From NCBI GenBank assembly GCA_963082875.1, contig OY720101.1:10044001-10108000 (forward strand): a stretch of DNA of 64,000 nucleotides, given 5' to 3'. Position numbers and translations under genes: made by a program. Of the stretch, positions 1-12,152 are shown piece after piece. The number at the start of each line of letters is the position of its first letter. The first letter of the stretch is position 1. This stretch comes from Corella eumyota. Taxonomy: Eukaryota > Chordata > Ascidiacea > Phlebobranchia > Corellidae. The notes below the pieces were generated by a model, which worked only from the letters and a program-made list of their open reading frames with translations, searched no databases and was not told the DNA's origin.

Positions 1-250
1 CCTGGTAGGATTATTTAAAAATAAAAAATTAATTTTTTGCAAATTTAAAAATCGATACGAGTAAAACAAAAAATTTTGAACTCTATCAAACAATATTAAA
101 AAAAATCATTTGATAAAATTGTTTAAATTCTTATTCAAGTAAAATTTAGACAAATCATGTTTAATTTAACAAATCATGTTAAAAACCAATTAAATTTAAA
201 ACTATAATTTAACAAATCATGTTTAAAAAACAACTTTTGCAAAAAAGTAG
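1..250. repeat. Direct repeat, copy 1
   Basis: This copy begins at the very first base of the window and may extend beyond it. It matches 1719-1977 with only a handful of substitutions and one-base gaps. Inside it the word caaatcatgtttaa occurs three times. The match fades just where copy 1 runs into the TTAA-type transposon end. The repeats carry no coding sequence and do not show the TG...CA ends of an LTR, so I call them only a direct repeat. Confidence 0.8.
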
Positions 251-410
251 GAAGTGCATAGGGACTTTCCGTATTTACAATATTTTAACTGCAAATTTCG
301 ATATCTAGAAAACTACCTGACCAAATTTTAAAATAATGGTATCCTTGTGCAAGTTGAAAAAATTACAACATAATTAAAAAAAGAACTCTTCGCCCGAACC
401 ATCTTTTTAA
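243..410 (-). mobile_element. Diverged end of a TTAA-type DNA transposon
   Basis: The sequence matches, with many substitutions, the outer right part of the transposon at 25218-26995: a 'tagggactttccgtattt' block, the 'gaaaactac...gaccaa' block, and a terminal 'cgaaccatct' block. It ends at a TTAA (407-410) in the position where the intact element has its target-site TTAA. Only this one end is recognisable; the other end may lie left of the window. Orientation is given relative to the terminal repeat. Confidence 0.6.
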
Positions 411-1718
411 AGTTTATATGTTAAAACTTTTTTCAAGCAAATGTGTAACATAAATGTTTTGTCATGCGTCGGTAACTTCTAACACTTTATAGTCCGTTAT
501 GTGCCCTACGTGTACCTAAGTGTAAACAGATAACCTCATCGTGACTTGTTGCCCTAAACCTGATTGTACCTTTGAATGTTGTATGTGGCGGATGAATAAG
601 TAGTTCTGATTTGGGTGTGATAACGTACAGTTGTATTGCTTTTATATACCATTTTGTGGTTACGGTGAGCCGTTAAAGCGGAGTACCTAGGCTTTTACTA
701 AATTAGGGAGATCGTCTTGTTCTAATAAACAGTTCCGGGTGAGGGTAAATTAGAATTTGAACCTTTATTATATCGCCACCTAAACGTTAGGCTAAATTAC
801 GAAACGATCGAACTTTTCTTCTAACAAATTAAAAAAATGCACAGATGTTGCAATATTTATGTTGGAACATCATACCGGGTTAATATTTGTTTGGTAATGT
901 TGATCTAATTTATGAAAAAAAAATTTATGCAGTGCTGTGTTGCAAAATATAAAACACGTTGCAAATTTAAAAAAATCGGAATAATATTTGTTTTTCAATT
1001 TAAAAAAAAGAGACAAATATATTTTTAAATTTGAATTTCACAAATAGAAAAAAATATATAAATTATCTTAACATTATACAAATTAAACATTGCAGTATTA
1101 TTGAAACAACAGTTTAAATTTTGTAAAAAAACAAACCTTACTTTCTATAGGTTGCAATCGGTTGCCAATCACCAAACCAATGAAAATACAAAAGTGTGTT
1201 CGATGAGTTTAAATTAAGGTTTCAAAAAAATGCGTAGTTTTTTAAATATTTGGTGCTATAAAACTTCTATTTCATATTTTATTGATAATATACAATAAAC
1301 AGATAAATTTTATGAGCTAATTTATTATTAACTTGAGTTTTTATTTGATATCTTCTTTTATGTAAAATACACTTTCCCCGTTATTAAAGTAAACATTGTC
1401 GAAATATTACTAATGATTTTAAATCTTTATATAAACATTAATACTTTTGGCATTAGGTATGTTTTAAGTCATGAAATTGATATTGTTATTTTTTATCGTC
1501 GCGTTTATGTATTATTTATTGTTTATCTTTGTATTTATTTTTATTAATGCGCAAAAACCTAAAAAAATTGAAATAGATAGTCTGACAGTTCGATTTAAGC
1601 AGTGAAAAAAAACTTTGAAGGATTAAGAGTAAAAGTTTAACGTACATTACGTATATATATATGGCTTAAAGTCGTTTACGTTGTTTACACTAATCGCACA
1701 TGTAAGTCAGTGGTAACC

Positions 1719-1977
1719 TGGTAGGATTATTCAAAAATAAAAAATTAATTTTTTGCAAATTTAAAAATCGATACGAGTAAAACAAAAAAATTTTAAACTC
1801 TATCAAACAATATTAAAAAAATCATTTGATAAAATTGTTTAAATTCTTATTCCAGTAAAATTTAGACAAATCATGTTTAATTTAACAAATCATGTTAAAA
1901 ACCAATTAATTTTAAAACTATAATTTAACAAATCATGTTTAAAAAATAACTTTTGCAAAAAAGTACAAAGTGTTAAT
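1719..1977. repeat. Direct repeat, copy 2
   Basis: Nearly identical to 1-250 and in the same orientation, 1.7 kb downstream. It starts with cctggtaggattatt and ends near aaaaaagtacaaagtg. High identity between the copies in such AT-rich DNA implies a recent duplication or a young repeat family. Confidence 0.8.
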
Positions 1978-2719
1978 AATTTAGTTTGCCCGGGGAGAGC
2001 TTAATTGGTATTAAAATAATGTGACATTAAACGCTTCATTTATATATTAAATATTTAAAGCGTGCTCTGCCTTTCCTTCTGTGCATTTTTATATTAAAAT
2101 ACGTTTAATTGTCTCCGGAACAATATGTATGTTTAAATTTGGAAAAAGGGTGTCTATAGGAAAAAATGATTTAACTGTGTGTTTAAGCAATCCGTGAACT
2201 CTTGGATCTTTGCTCAAAAGCAAATATTGTAGTAAAGGTTCAGCTTAAACCTGAAGACTTTCAGCTTGTAATCTAATGCCATGACGGCATTGCCCTCTCG
2301 GACATAAAAAGAATAAAATAATATGCTATCACATTATTGGACTTGTTTTATTATAATGAAAAATAAATTAACACTAAAAGAGTGCCAAAAACTTGTTATT
2401 ACAATTTTACGGAGTTCGCGGGGAATTGACGATGACGATTTCTTAATAACTTAAAGTTAATATGTTAAAACAATATTGAAGCAAATGCAAAAATTTAATA
2501 AGTAACTTTATTAAATATTTTTATTTTGTGCATATTTTTGTGCTTAATATTATCTTATTATTGAATATTTTTATTTTGTGCTTAATATTATCTTTTTTAA
2601 TGGCTTATCTAATTTAAATAAATATTTTGAATTCACGTCCAACTTTATTCACGTTACAAAACATGAAAGACCTATAAAATAAATAATCTGATAACACATT
2701 TCAAAACAAGTAATATTGA

Positions 2720-5700
2720 TTATGACGTCACACCAAGGTTTTTGCCAAGCCATTGCTCCTTAAGTTCCACTTGGACGTCTAAATCCCTCAGAGCTGCTTT
2801 GCTTTCGTCTTCTAAAACTAAAAAATAAAAACAAGTAAATAAGGCAACACTTAAAATTAAAAAAAGGGGAATAAAATGTAAATCTAAATACAACAAAAAA
2901 TGGCTTCAGCGAGATTCGAACCTGAATTATGTCGTTTTCTTGCTTCCCTAATTAACTTTTCGGCCCCGGACTCGATAAATACACCGGAATATTGCCTTGT
3001 GTGAGCCACCAAGTTTCTGATCGCCATGCACGCTTGCTTCTGTTGTGACGTCATAATAAAAGTATTGTGTATGATTAAGATTTTAAAATAGTGATACAAA
3101 TAAAATAAAAGTTATATTTTTTATATTTATTTATCTTCGATGAGGGAAAGTTGACTTCACAGCCTAAATGTAGAGTAATTTGTAACCCCGACCCAGTCTT
3201 TAATTGACTTTGGGAGTTCGGAATATATTTAGTTACAATTATTCGATAATCAAACTGCTGATTGGTTTTTGGCCTAACAGAAGTTAAAACTGGCTCCTTA
3301 CTCATTAGCGCTACAGCATAGAAGCGGTGGTGATCGAACCCAAGAACTAATACAGCAAAGGCAAGTGTTTTAAACACTACGCCACACCACCAGTTACGGT
3401 AAAAGCCATTTTATTGGAATTGCAAAGATTTTTAATAATGAATAATTTTTCTTTAAACCTGAACAGCTGAATTATCGGCATGAATTTCCATTGCTTTTGT
3501 CATTATGGTCGCAGACTTTTTGGCCATAATGATGTCACAGTGAGCAGGATTACGTAAGGCTAACATTGTTATTGCTCCAAAACAAACCAGACAAACCTAA
3601 AAAAAATAAAAATTTATACAAAATTGCAAAAATATTAAGATCTGGGAATAAGGGTTAAAATTTAGCATGACGTCATTATTTTAAATCTGAAATTATTATT
3701 TTTAAAAATTCCGCTGTATAAAGAGTTCACCTGTGGGCTGTCCTGGTGAAGAGTAAAGACTTCCATAATGAGATCAACAGCGCCAGCTCTGACCACGGCA
3801 ACTTTGACGTCATCATTTCCACTTATTGCTTTAATCAACGAGACGCATTGGCGCATAAGTACCTAAAAAATAGTTTGAATATAAAATTATTAACATATGC
3901 TGGATCACTTAGAATCTACGGTCCTTGAGCGAACTCTTTAACTTTACGGAACTCATCAAACTTCTTGTGAATAACTTCAACTATATATACCCCCTAAATA
4001 TATATTCCTTAACCCTAACTTTAAATAGTTTATTGTCATTTTATAATCGAAATATTTGAGGCATATCCTTCTTGTTACTTTAAATATTTGTTTTTAGTTT
4101 ACATTAAGCTACTGCCAACAAATTAAAATGATTAACTAAACAAATTACAAAGTTGTTCTTTAAAACAAAAACATCATTCTTTTGAGCTTGCAGCAGATGA
4201 AAAAGGCAATGCATTAAAAACAAGATACCTTATTAATAATGCATCTCTATAATTTTACGGAATAAAAAGCTAGTTATATTAAGCGATCAGAAGTGTACGT
4301 GTCAGGCAAATGAATCTTAATTAAATAAAAAACTTAAAGTTTTAACAAACATTATTACGCGCCTATGACTAGAGTAGTATGTAAGTAGGTCAGTCTGTAG
4401 TATAAAATGTTTAAAATGTCGAAGTGTTGACTGACATTTAGTAGGTACATGTTAAATTTAAAGCCAGAACTTAGTTTTAACATGTAAAATTTTAAAACCA
4501 GAGTTAAGTAAATTAGGCGGTTTGTAAAAAATCAAAACTAAAATAAAATAGTTTTTGTTAAAAATTAAATTATAGAAAAATTTTAAATTTAAAATAATAA
4601 TATTTTATGGCAAATTTTTACCATAAGCAAAATAGTGACTATACATGATTTTATTGTATTTCATTATGACGTAACGGTCGTAAATCTAAACAAACCATTG
4701 ATCTAGAGTGTTTAAGTAGCGGTTTTTGGAATTTAAATAATGGCTTTATTGTTATACCACTGTTTATTCGCGAATGACTGAATTGAAATAAGATACAAAG
4801 CATTGTTAACAAAAAGGAGACCACAAATTAACTTTTTATTTGTATTAGAATGTATTTAAGTTTTTATCTTAGCCCACCTTTAGTTTTTGCTTTTATGCGC
4901 CTTTTAATATTGTGATAACAGTAATATAAGATAATTAAAAAAAACGTTGAGTTCTTTTTCTGTTATTCAGAAATCGAATTTTGAATTTCATTTTTCGATG
5001 AATTTTAATTTATTTCGATAACTTTAAATAGCCCGGGGGGATTAAGTTACAGAATGATAATAAGCAGATCCGAACATTCTTTAGTTATAACGTTACAAAA
5101 TATATCAAAGCGTAAACGATTAACAGAAATAGTAAGTAAAACAACAAACCGACGTAGTTAGTATAATTTAAGTTAACGAAATGACAAGATTTCAGTTTTT
5201 AGAAATCGCTCAACTGAACCGAAGCATTAAAAAATAACTTGACGCCAGGAAATTGACAAATAAGCGGCGAAAATGAAATGCTGTAGTTTGCGGATTTTAA
5301 AATTGCATTTTGCGCATTGACCGTGTTTTTTTCGGTTTAAACTTTTCCCAAAAATTTAAGGTAGAATAAGTTTTAATAAGTTTGAATAGTTTTTTTTAAA
5401 GGGGAATCACGTACTTAGCAGATATACATTGAATTAACATATATAAAAAAATTAAACAGTCGTTATGTTACATATTTTGTAACAGGTGTTACGTGTTTAA
5501 TTAGGTGACGTCAACATTTATAAGTGACGTCATAAACTTACTGACGAAAGACAAAGTGGGAAACCGCATGATGTTATGACGTCACATTCGAACTTAATTC
5601 TAGCATTAGTCTGTTACGTTAAAATTATAGGAAATTAAAATCATCCAAATTACATTTGATATTTTTATTCATTACAGATTAAGGAAATCACGTGACACAT

Positions 5701-8700
5701 GTTTTACTTAAAAGCGAATTATATAGGTAAAAAATAAAAGAAAACATGAAAGAAAAAGGTTTTCGAATTCACTTGGTTGGATATAGAGATACTGTCAAAA
5801 GAATGATTGCCTCTCTTTATCTCGTTAACTCAAAACAAAAGCAGCAAATTTTGAAGGTTTGATTTTAATTTGTCGATTTTTAATAGGTGTCCAATTATAT
5901 TATCAAAAGTTCATTTTCCGAAAATACATATTTCCAAATACAAAAACGACATTTTACCAAAATTTGGGTGTATCTTTTTTTAAATTTAAAAGCGTTTTTA
6001 AAAAGTGGGGTGGGTGAACGAGGTTTAACAGAAAAGGGCCCGCTGTCATTAAAATTGGGTTTTCAGCAAACGTCGTATTGGTAAAATGTCAGTAATCCAG
6101 TAATCCGTAAAATCAGCCTATTTAGTATTTTCGTTATTTTAATGTTATATATGACGTTAAAGGTTTGCATTTGTGACGATCTGCCCCACGTGATCAACCA
6201 GGTCGAAACACAACAAAGGGCATCAAAATCTCACGAGTTGCTAGAAGGGGGCTTACATCTGCAGGTCTCGCACGGGCGAAGCCTAACCGTGGCTGTCAAC
6301 CTACTAAACGAGGCTGATAACCTATGTGCGGTTACTCCACAGAAAGAGGTAGGCTGGCGGTAAAATTGTCATAAATCTTTTTTTATTGCTATGAATTTTT
6401 TTTTTATTTTTTAAATCACTTTCGTTTTTTTTTTCAGGTGATTATCCCCGAACACGCAGTTTGGGAGCCGAATGCAGCGCTTGCAACCGACTTTCATCTT
6501 AGTTTAAACCGACCGCAAGAGGACGCAGCTGTGCAGGTGAAATTTATCAAATTTCCATTCTTAGCCATAAAAAAATTTCGTAGCGTATATTAAAAAATGT
6601 ATCACCTTATAATGCAATATGGGCATGGTAAATTTTCAAAGGATTGATCTTATTTAAATATATATTTTTTAAACCGGCAGCGTGGTGTAGTGGTAAAAAC
6701 ACTTGCTACACCACACATGGGGTCGTGGGTTCAATCCCCACTGACCTCATGCTGTAGCGATCCTGCTGAGCCAGCACTTAATCAGCAGTATAATTGTCGG
6801 GCAATTACAAACTATAATATCCCAAACTGCCACAGGCAACTGAGACTGGGTCGGAGTAACTGATGTTACTCTATGTTTAAGTCGCGCATTCAACTTTCCC
6901 ACATTGAAAATAAAGAAATATACATGAAGTTTAAACATTTTTTTCTATACGAAGGTTTCTATTACGTCACATGATGAACACGGAAGTGAAATCCCCCTCT
7001 CAGTTCCACCACGTGTTAGGGTGTCATGGCAACCTAGTGATGTCATTGGAGTTCAAAGAATCCGAAAAGCTTGGGAGCTAAATGAGGAAAAGATGAACTC
7101 GTTGCCACGACAACAAAACCCCAGTGTTAACAAAAAATCAAACTCCTTGCCCAGATTTCAACAACCAATGTACCAAGGGATCGAGGATGTTTTAAGGGAC
7201 CGGGTCTCACCCAGGGTCAGGGGGAAAACCCTTCCTGTACAGGATAACAACTGGAACAATGTTGTGACATCACCAGTGCCAAACAAACCAAAAAACAATG
7301 AAATATACACAAGTGAAAGAGGTTTTAACCAAAAAAACAATCCCAACTATGATTATAACACCTCGGCTTATAATAGAAATCGTGAGATTAACAATGGAAA
7401 CAATGAGTCGGATAATGAGGAATTACCGACATGGGCAAAAGGTTTAGGTGATGAGTTCGATTACGAAGATGTTGTTGTTGTATGAGTTTTGTGGTACCAG
7501 AAAGAACATTGAAACATAATCTGATATAGTTGTGAATTTAATTTAGACAACTAGGTTATATAATGTGGTTAAGTGGACGATGTAGGTTTAATTTAGAAGC
7601 CTACAAAAAAATTAAAACTGCTTTTTGTGGTGCGTGGGTAAATCAAGGGAAAAATTGTTGAGAAGTGAGTTCACATTACCAACTAGTAAAAAAAATTACA
7701 ACTAAAATGACATCATCATGTTTTTAATAAAAAAACTTTAATAGAAAATTTAAATTATTTCTTGAGCCCATAATAAAATTCTAATTGTTTTTGTTCCCTA
7801 ATTTTTGTGTAGTTGCATTTTTAACATTGATTTAGTGTTTTATAAACGTAGTAAGAGTTTTAAATCACTTGTACTTTACGATGCTCACAAACAGTTAGGA
7901 CGTAAAGCATCAGAAAAAAACGACTGAAGTAAAATAGTTTGTTCGAGGACCGTAAACTACTAATGATTTAAAGTTTTTTTTAATTAAAACTTGTATATTC
8001 CTGGTCACAAATTGTTTCTTTATCAATAAAAATACTGATCATAAATAATCTAAATTATTTTTATATTTAAAAATAACAAAAAAATGAGGTAACCAAAAAA
8101 TAAACCTTGAACCACTTACTTCATATTCCATATGAGTTTTCATCATGTTTAAAATAATATCTAAGCCTCCAAGATCAACAAGTTGTTGACAAAATTCATT
8201 TCTTACCATCAGTTTACTTAAGGTTAAACATAACTCACTCGACAAAGACGGGTCCCTTTCATGCTCTAAAATTTAAATGTAGTAAAAGAACTTATTTTAA
8301 AATTAGTGATAAAATACAAAATAATATGATAGACATGTTATAAGTGCAAAAAGTTTTACACTTTTTTACACAATAAGAGTTTTACACTTTTTTACACAAT
8401 AAAAAGTTTTACACTTTTTTACACAATTAAAAGTTTTACACTTTTTTACACAATAAAAAGTTTTACACAATAAGATTTGCCATAACCAAAATCAAACAAC
8501 AAGCCTGATAAAAAAAAGGGAAATTAAATAAAATTGCTAATACCACCTAAACCAGGATTGTGGTATTTTGGTAAGGGCACTTGGCTTTAATATATGAAAT
8601 TTTGTGTTCGACCCCCCCAAGAATTACTAGAGAGCCAAATGCCGTTCACAGACGAATCAATTAAGGAGAAATTTAATCATTAAAAAATCAAAACTATTAA

Positions 8701-11157
8701 ACTTAATATAAAACTGCTCATTAAAACAGATGTTGCTGTATGCCATGACAACAACCTTTGCACAAAAAATAAAACAAAAAATTCTAATCTTACCTTTCAT
8801 AGCTTTGAAAAGTCTTTCCATTCCATTTTGAGCAACAATTAATTTTGTGTGATCATGAGCCTTACCAAAAGGAACTCTTACATCATCGTCCAAAGTTAGA
8901 GACCTTAAAGCTCCACATGCTTCTTTTATAACCAATTTGCTTTCTGTAATAAGACAATTGTTGTAAGTTAGTGGAAATAATAAAAATATCAAGTCAATTG
9001 CTAGCGTCTAACATGCATTTTAATTGTTATAATATCTTGCAACTATTATATGGCTAGGATAATTTTTCAACACACCACAACTGGCTGTTTTCTTATTGTT
9101 TTATTAGGTTTTTTTTTAAATTTAACATATAAATTAAACGTAAATTATCCAGCAAGCTTTATTATATATAAATTGTATGTAACCATTATTTTTTATTAAC
9201 CAAGTATAAAATATTTGACGAAATTATTGAAGCATAAAAATATTACTAAAACTGTAGTTTATATTTGTTTTTACTTTGTAAGAAGTAAAATATTGAATTA
9301 AGATCAAAATTACCTGAAAATTGCTCCACTGATTTTAGAATAACTTCAATCCCATTAAGCTTAACAAGAAATATTCTATTTCCCTCATGTTTTGTGCAAC
9401 TTTGTTTGATTATTTTTAACAGATTTGAACACTGATTTGAATCAGTAGATCCTAAAAAATAAAATTTTTTTTTTTAAATTTTATAATAATGTTAAGAAAT
9501 ATAATAGGTTTAAAATCTTTAATTTCGAAATATATTGTTATTGTCCCCATATTTATTTATTTTTATTCTTACTAAAAAGTAGAAAATAAAATAAAAATTT
9601 TACCCATTTTTTGTTTATTACAATTAGATTCCTAATTAATTAATAAAATTAAAGAAATGCTTTTATATAAATTTTATTTTATAGTAACATCATTGTTAGA
9701 AATACAATTAGGCAAAGGTAATATTTTATTTAGCAATTTATTTGATATTCCTAATAAGGTAAAACTTATGCTTTAATTTATTAACCATATTTCATTTATC
9801 CAATAAATCTAGTTAATATTATTATTCACTACTAGTGAAAAAAACTGCCGTTAAAGTGCACAGGTAAATTTTTCAAAATATATAATAGTTAAAAGATATT
9901 ACAACAGGTATAAACCTCATATTATTTGTTGTAATATAGCTGTAACTTGCAACTAATATATGTCTATAATAATTAACTTGTGCACCACATAAAGCAGTTA
10001 ACTATGTTTTAAAAGCCTTCAAATTGGACACACGAACAGTATCTATCATTTACTTAAATCTATATTAAATAGATGATAAAAATATATAAAAAAAAGTTCA
10101 ATAGTGTGGTATATCAGTCATGACTGTGGACATTAAGCCGAAGGTTTAAGGTTTCAAGCAGCCTGAAGTTTACAGTTAGCTCAATCTCCCTTAACAGCAT
10201 AAACTTTCTTAAAAAAATACAAACCACTAACTCTTTCACCTAAGTTGTAAGAAAAAGGTAATAAATAAAAAAATATCTATGAAAAATTTAAATAAAAGTT
10301 ACCTTCTAGTAAATGCAAAAAAAAGGTGAAAGCTTCATTAGTAATCAAATCAGGTTGGCCTTCTATCATTGATGAGTACGTTTTTAAGATAACTAAAATA
10401 ATTAAAAAGCCACCATATTAAAATAATTAAAAAGCCACCAACCACCATATTATCAAAAAAGTTTATAACATACCTCATTATTTAAAACAATAGCACATTT
10501 TAATTGTTAGCACAAGCATTCAGCTTGAACAAACTGAATTTAAAAAAATAAAACAATGTTTCAAACCTGAAAACAGTTCCTGATTTTCTTCATTTACTTT
10601 ACAAATTTCAAACAAAATTTCATGGCCGTTTATAATCTTATTGGCTTGATAACGGTTTGCAAGATCCATTTTAAAATTTATTGATAATTCGGCTAAGATT
10701 TTTTCAACTTTTTCTAAATTGAATTAAAACAAAATTGAACTAAAAATTAAAAGTGAGTTAACTTGGGGACAAAAATTTTGGTGCTTTTTAGAGATAATTT
10801 TTTTGTATTTATACACAAAAAATTCAAAACTTAAAATACTTACCTTTATTGGGAGATTCACTGTTTGAACACAGGGTTTTTAAAGAATTCAATAAACTAA
10901 TGACCCTGTGATTTCCGTCTACTTTTTCCGCTTTAATGATCATGTTTAGGTTTACCCCCTAAATTAAAGTTTTTTAATACAAAAACAACAAAACCTTAAC
11001 ATTTTATTAACAAATAAACTTTTATCATTTGTTATACCTGGGAAACAAATTGCTCAATAGCGTCCTCCAGTGCCTCGTTACTTTCCATTCCAAAATCCCC
11101 AACATTTTCTGCAACAACTAAATCAAAGGTTTCTTGTGTGATAGCTTTTACTGCCAT
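2720..11157 (-). CDS. ARMC6: Armadillo repeat-containing protein 6
   Basis: Eleven coding exons on the minus strand: 11157-11038, 10958-10844, 10713-10567, 10392-10303, 9451-9314, 8943-8794, 8265-8120, 3862-3731, 3596-3459, 3039-2922 and 2817-2720. Joined they give 463 residues in one uninterrupted frame with GT-AG borders throughout, close to the size of vertebrate ARMC6. The N-terminus (MAVKAITQETFDLVV) and the armadillo-repeat block with DDDVRVPFGKAHDH, KQACMAIRNLVA and the C-terminal ALRDLDVQVELKE are family hallmarks. Residues from about 150 to the end form tandem ARM repeats, a superhelical protein-binding scaffold; the cellular role of ARMC6 is poorly known. The 4257-bp intron 7 contains another gene on the opposite strand. 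The last codons read through a TGACGTCA octamer directly into the TAA stop. The start is the first ATG of the family-matching exon; a candidate 3' splice acceptor lies about 15 bases upstream. Confidence 0.93.
3118..3392 (-). mobile_element. tRNA-derived SINE, diverged
   Basis: Reverse copy of the SINE seen best at 27008 and 6674: the head (complement of the 'gtggtgtagtgg' A-box region) is at 3372-3392, the B-box-like 'gatcgaaccca' at about 3332, and the tail 'ttatcttcgatgagggaaag' at 3130. It lies between ARMC6 exons 9 and 10. Confidence 0.75.
3863..5745. other. ARMC6 intron 7, upstream of the nested gene
   Basis: No coding exon is seen here on either strand. The 5500-5590 part holds three exact TGACGTCA octamers (5506, 5525, 5577), 160-240 bases upstream of the nested gene's ATG, so this is the likeliest promoter region of the nested gene. 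A 'ttgagcgaac...tttacgg' copy of the dispersed ACTTTACGGTCC motif sits at about 3915-3945. Confidence 0.45.
5746..7485 (+). CDS. Unrecognised protein, nested in an ARMC6 intron
   Basis: Four exons, 5746-5856, 6163-6348, 6438-6536 and 6955-7485, join in phase 0 each time to 308 residues, with good GT-AG borders (a long T-run before exon 3). I do not recognise the family. Residues 1-37 are basic and helical in character; about 38-150 look like a compact domain with alternating hydrophobic residues (LTVAVNLL, VIIPEHAVWEP, IPLSVPPRVRVSW) compatible with beta strands. From about 165 the protein becomes low-complexity, rich in Asn, Gln, Ser and Pro, and it ends in an acidic tail DEFDYEDVVVV before the stop. 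It lies wholly inside ARMC6 intron 7 on the opposite strand, with a SINE in its own third intron. The first exon is the least certain part; a different upstream exon is possible. The last exon, with its long open frame and typical coding base use, is the most secure. Confidence 0.68.
6674..6935 (+). mobile_element. tRNA-derived SINE
   Basis: Well-preserved copy with the Pol III A box in gtggtgtagtggtaa (about 6683) and B box GGTTCAATCC (6728-6737), followed by the family's tRNA-unrelated body (tcagcagtataattgtcgggc, cccaaactgccacaggcaac, gagactgggtcggagtaac) and an A-rich tail. It lies in the last intron of the nested gene, just before its final exon. A short internal stretch present in other copies is missing after 'gtagcg'. 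Confidence 0.9.
8347..8475. repeat. 27-bp minisatellite
   Basis: About 4.5 copies of a 27-bp unit reading aagttttacactttttt followed by acacaataaa, with only one or two changes between units. It lies in ARMC6 intron 6, immediately 5' of exon 7 on the minus strand's upstream side. No coding role. Confidence 0.9.
8555..8650 (+). mobile_element. SINE head fragment
   Basis: Only the tRNA-like head is kept: 'gattgtggtattttggtaa' for the A-box part and 'gtgttcgaccc' for the B box. The body is absent. Confidence 0.5.
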
Positions 11158-12152
11158 TTTTTTTAAATAATCTTGATTGGAATAAAAACAAATAAAACAA
11201 TATTATCAATAGCCCAAATAAAAATTTTTAGTTACAAAAAAGTAATTTTTTTCATACTCTTTTTAAAAAGGTAAATAAACTTAACCCAAATTAAAAAACA
11301 TTGGTTTATTAGTAAATATTATAAAGGTAACATTTTTTTGTAAAAATTTGTAAATTAATTTTTCTTCAACCAATATTGCAACGAATACCATTATCAGACA
11401 CATAAAATAAGGGCGGCAGCTCTTATATGTAATTGAAACTTATATCACTGGAGTTACAGTTACACAATGATGGTTAGCCCTTCTAACATACTAGTGCACG
11501 CTCTTCGTTTCGAGTAAGATAAAAAAGAGACAAAATTACCTCTTTGCACTTATGCTGATTGGACAAATTAGCACTATTAAAAAAGGACGCATTTAAAAAA
11601 ACGACTATATGTGTATATATTATGGTTTTGTTTTAAATATAAATATGTGTTTAACTTGCTTGATTTTTTAAGATTTATCTTCTAGTTTAAGAATATCGAA
11701 TTAACAAAAATTAATTTATGCATTTTTAACCCATAAACATATTATTAAAATTTACTGAACATGAAGCTATGACAAGTTAAAAAATATTTAAAAAAAATTA
11801 ATAGGGGGTTTTCTTAAAAATACTTTTAAATGTAGCGGTTACTTTCGAGCTTTATTATTTTAATTATTTTGTTATAACTTCAATGCATAATAAAACAAAA
11901 TATGTATTGTGATTTTAAAATTTGAATAATGTGTTTAACTGTTGCCTTGAACTTTAAAAAAGTCTATCCATTGTTTGTTTTAGCAGCTCTAAATTCTGTC
12001 GCTAGTGGAAAATTAAAAAAGATGGTTGCGTAGCGACAAAAGCTTCCTACGTAAAGCACAACAAAATGGCAAAATTAATCTTATCTTAACAAATTAGGAA
12101 TTAATAATTGAACAAAATAAATAAAGGATAGTTAAGTCAGTAGACATTTAAG
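11158..12152. promoter_or_regulatory. Shared ARMC6/IQCH upstream region
   Basis: ARMC6 (minus) and IQCH (plus) start codons face away from each other across 995 bases without a coding exon, so this stretch must hold both promoters. It is AT-rich with two less AT-rich patches, 11400-11560 and 11980-12070, which are the likeliest core-promoter or 5' UTR parts. No convincing TATA box or CpG cluster could be fixed by eye. Confidence 0.5.

Larger units (their letters stand above)
1..2719. other. Gene-free AT-rich flank beyond the ARMC6 3' end
   Basis: No frame of useful length or recognisable domain is seen on either strand. The stretch holds a pair of about 240-bp direct repeats (1-250 and 1719-1977), a fragment of a TTAA-type transposon end (about 243-410), and a small duplicated AT-rich piece at 2510-2600 built around the word attttgtgcttaatatta. 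The sequence from 430 to 1700 is less AT-rich than the rest but I find no gene, tRNA or snRNA in it. The ARMC6 3' UTR presumably occupies the last few hundred bases. Confidence 0.6.

Noticed and set aside
1-1977. Direct repeats read as the LTRs of a retroelement
   Set aside because: No TG...CA ends, no primer-binding site or polypurine tract, and no coding remains between them.
5887-6084. Plus-strand frame of 65 codons considered as an exon of the nested gene
   Set aside because: It lies in the intron between exons 1 and 2, which join in phase without it, and its composition is unremarkable.
6674-6750. tRNA gene suggested by A and B boxes
   Set aside because: The boxes are good but the arms do not form a cloverleaf, and the same head recurs across the window attached to one common body, so it is a SINE.
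7158-7346. Minus-strand frame of 62 codons
   Set aside because: It is the antisense shadow of the last exon of the nested gene.
8347-8475. CRISPR-like array
   Set aside because: The units are contiguous with no unique spacers, and the DNA is animal; it is a minisatellite.
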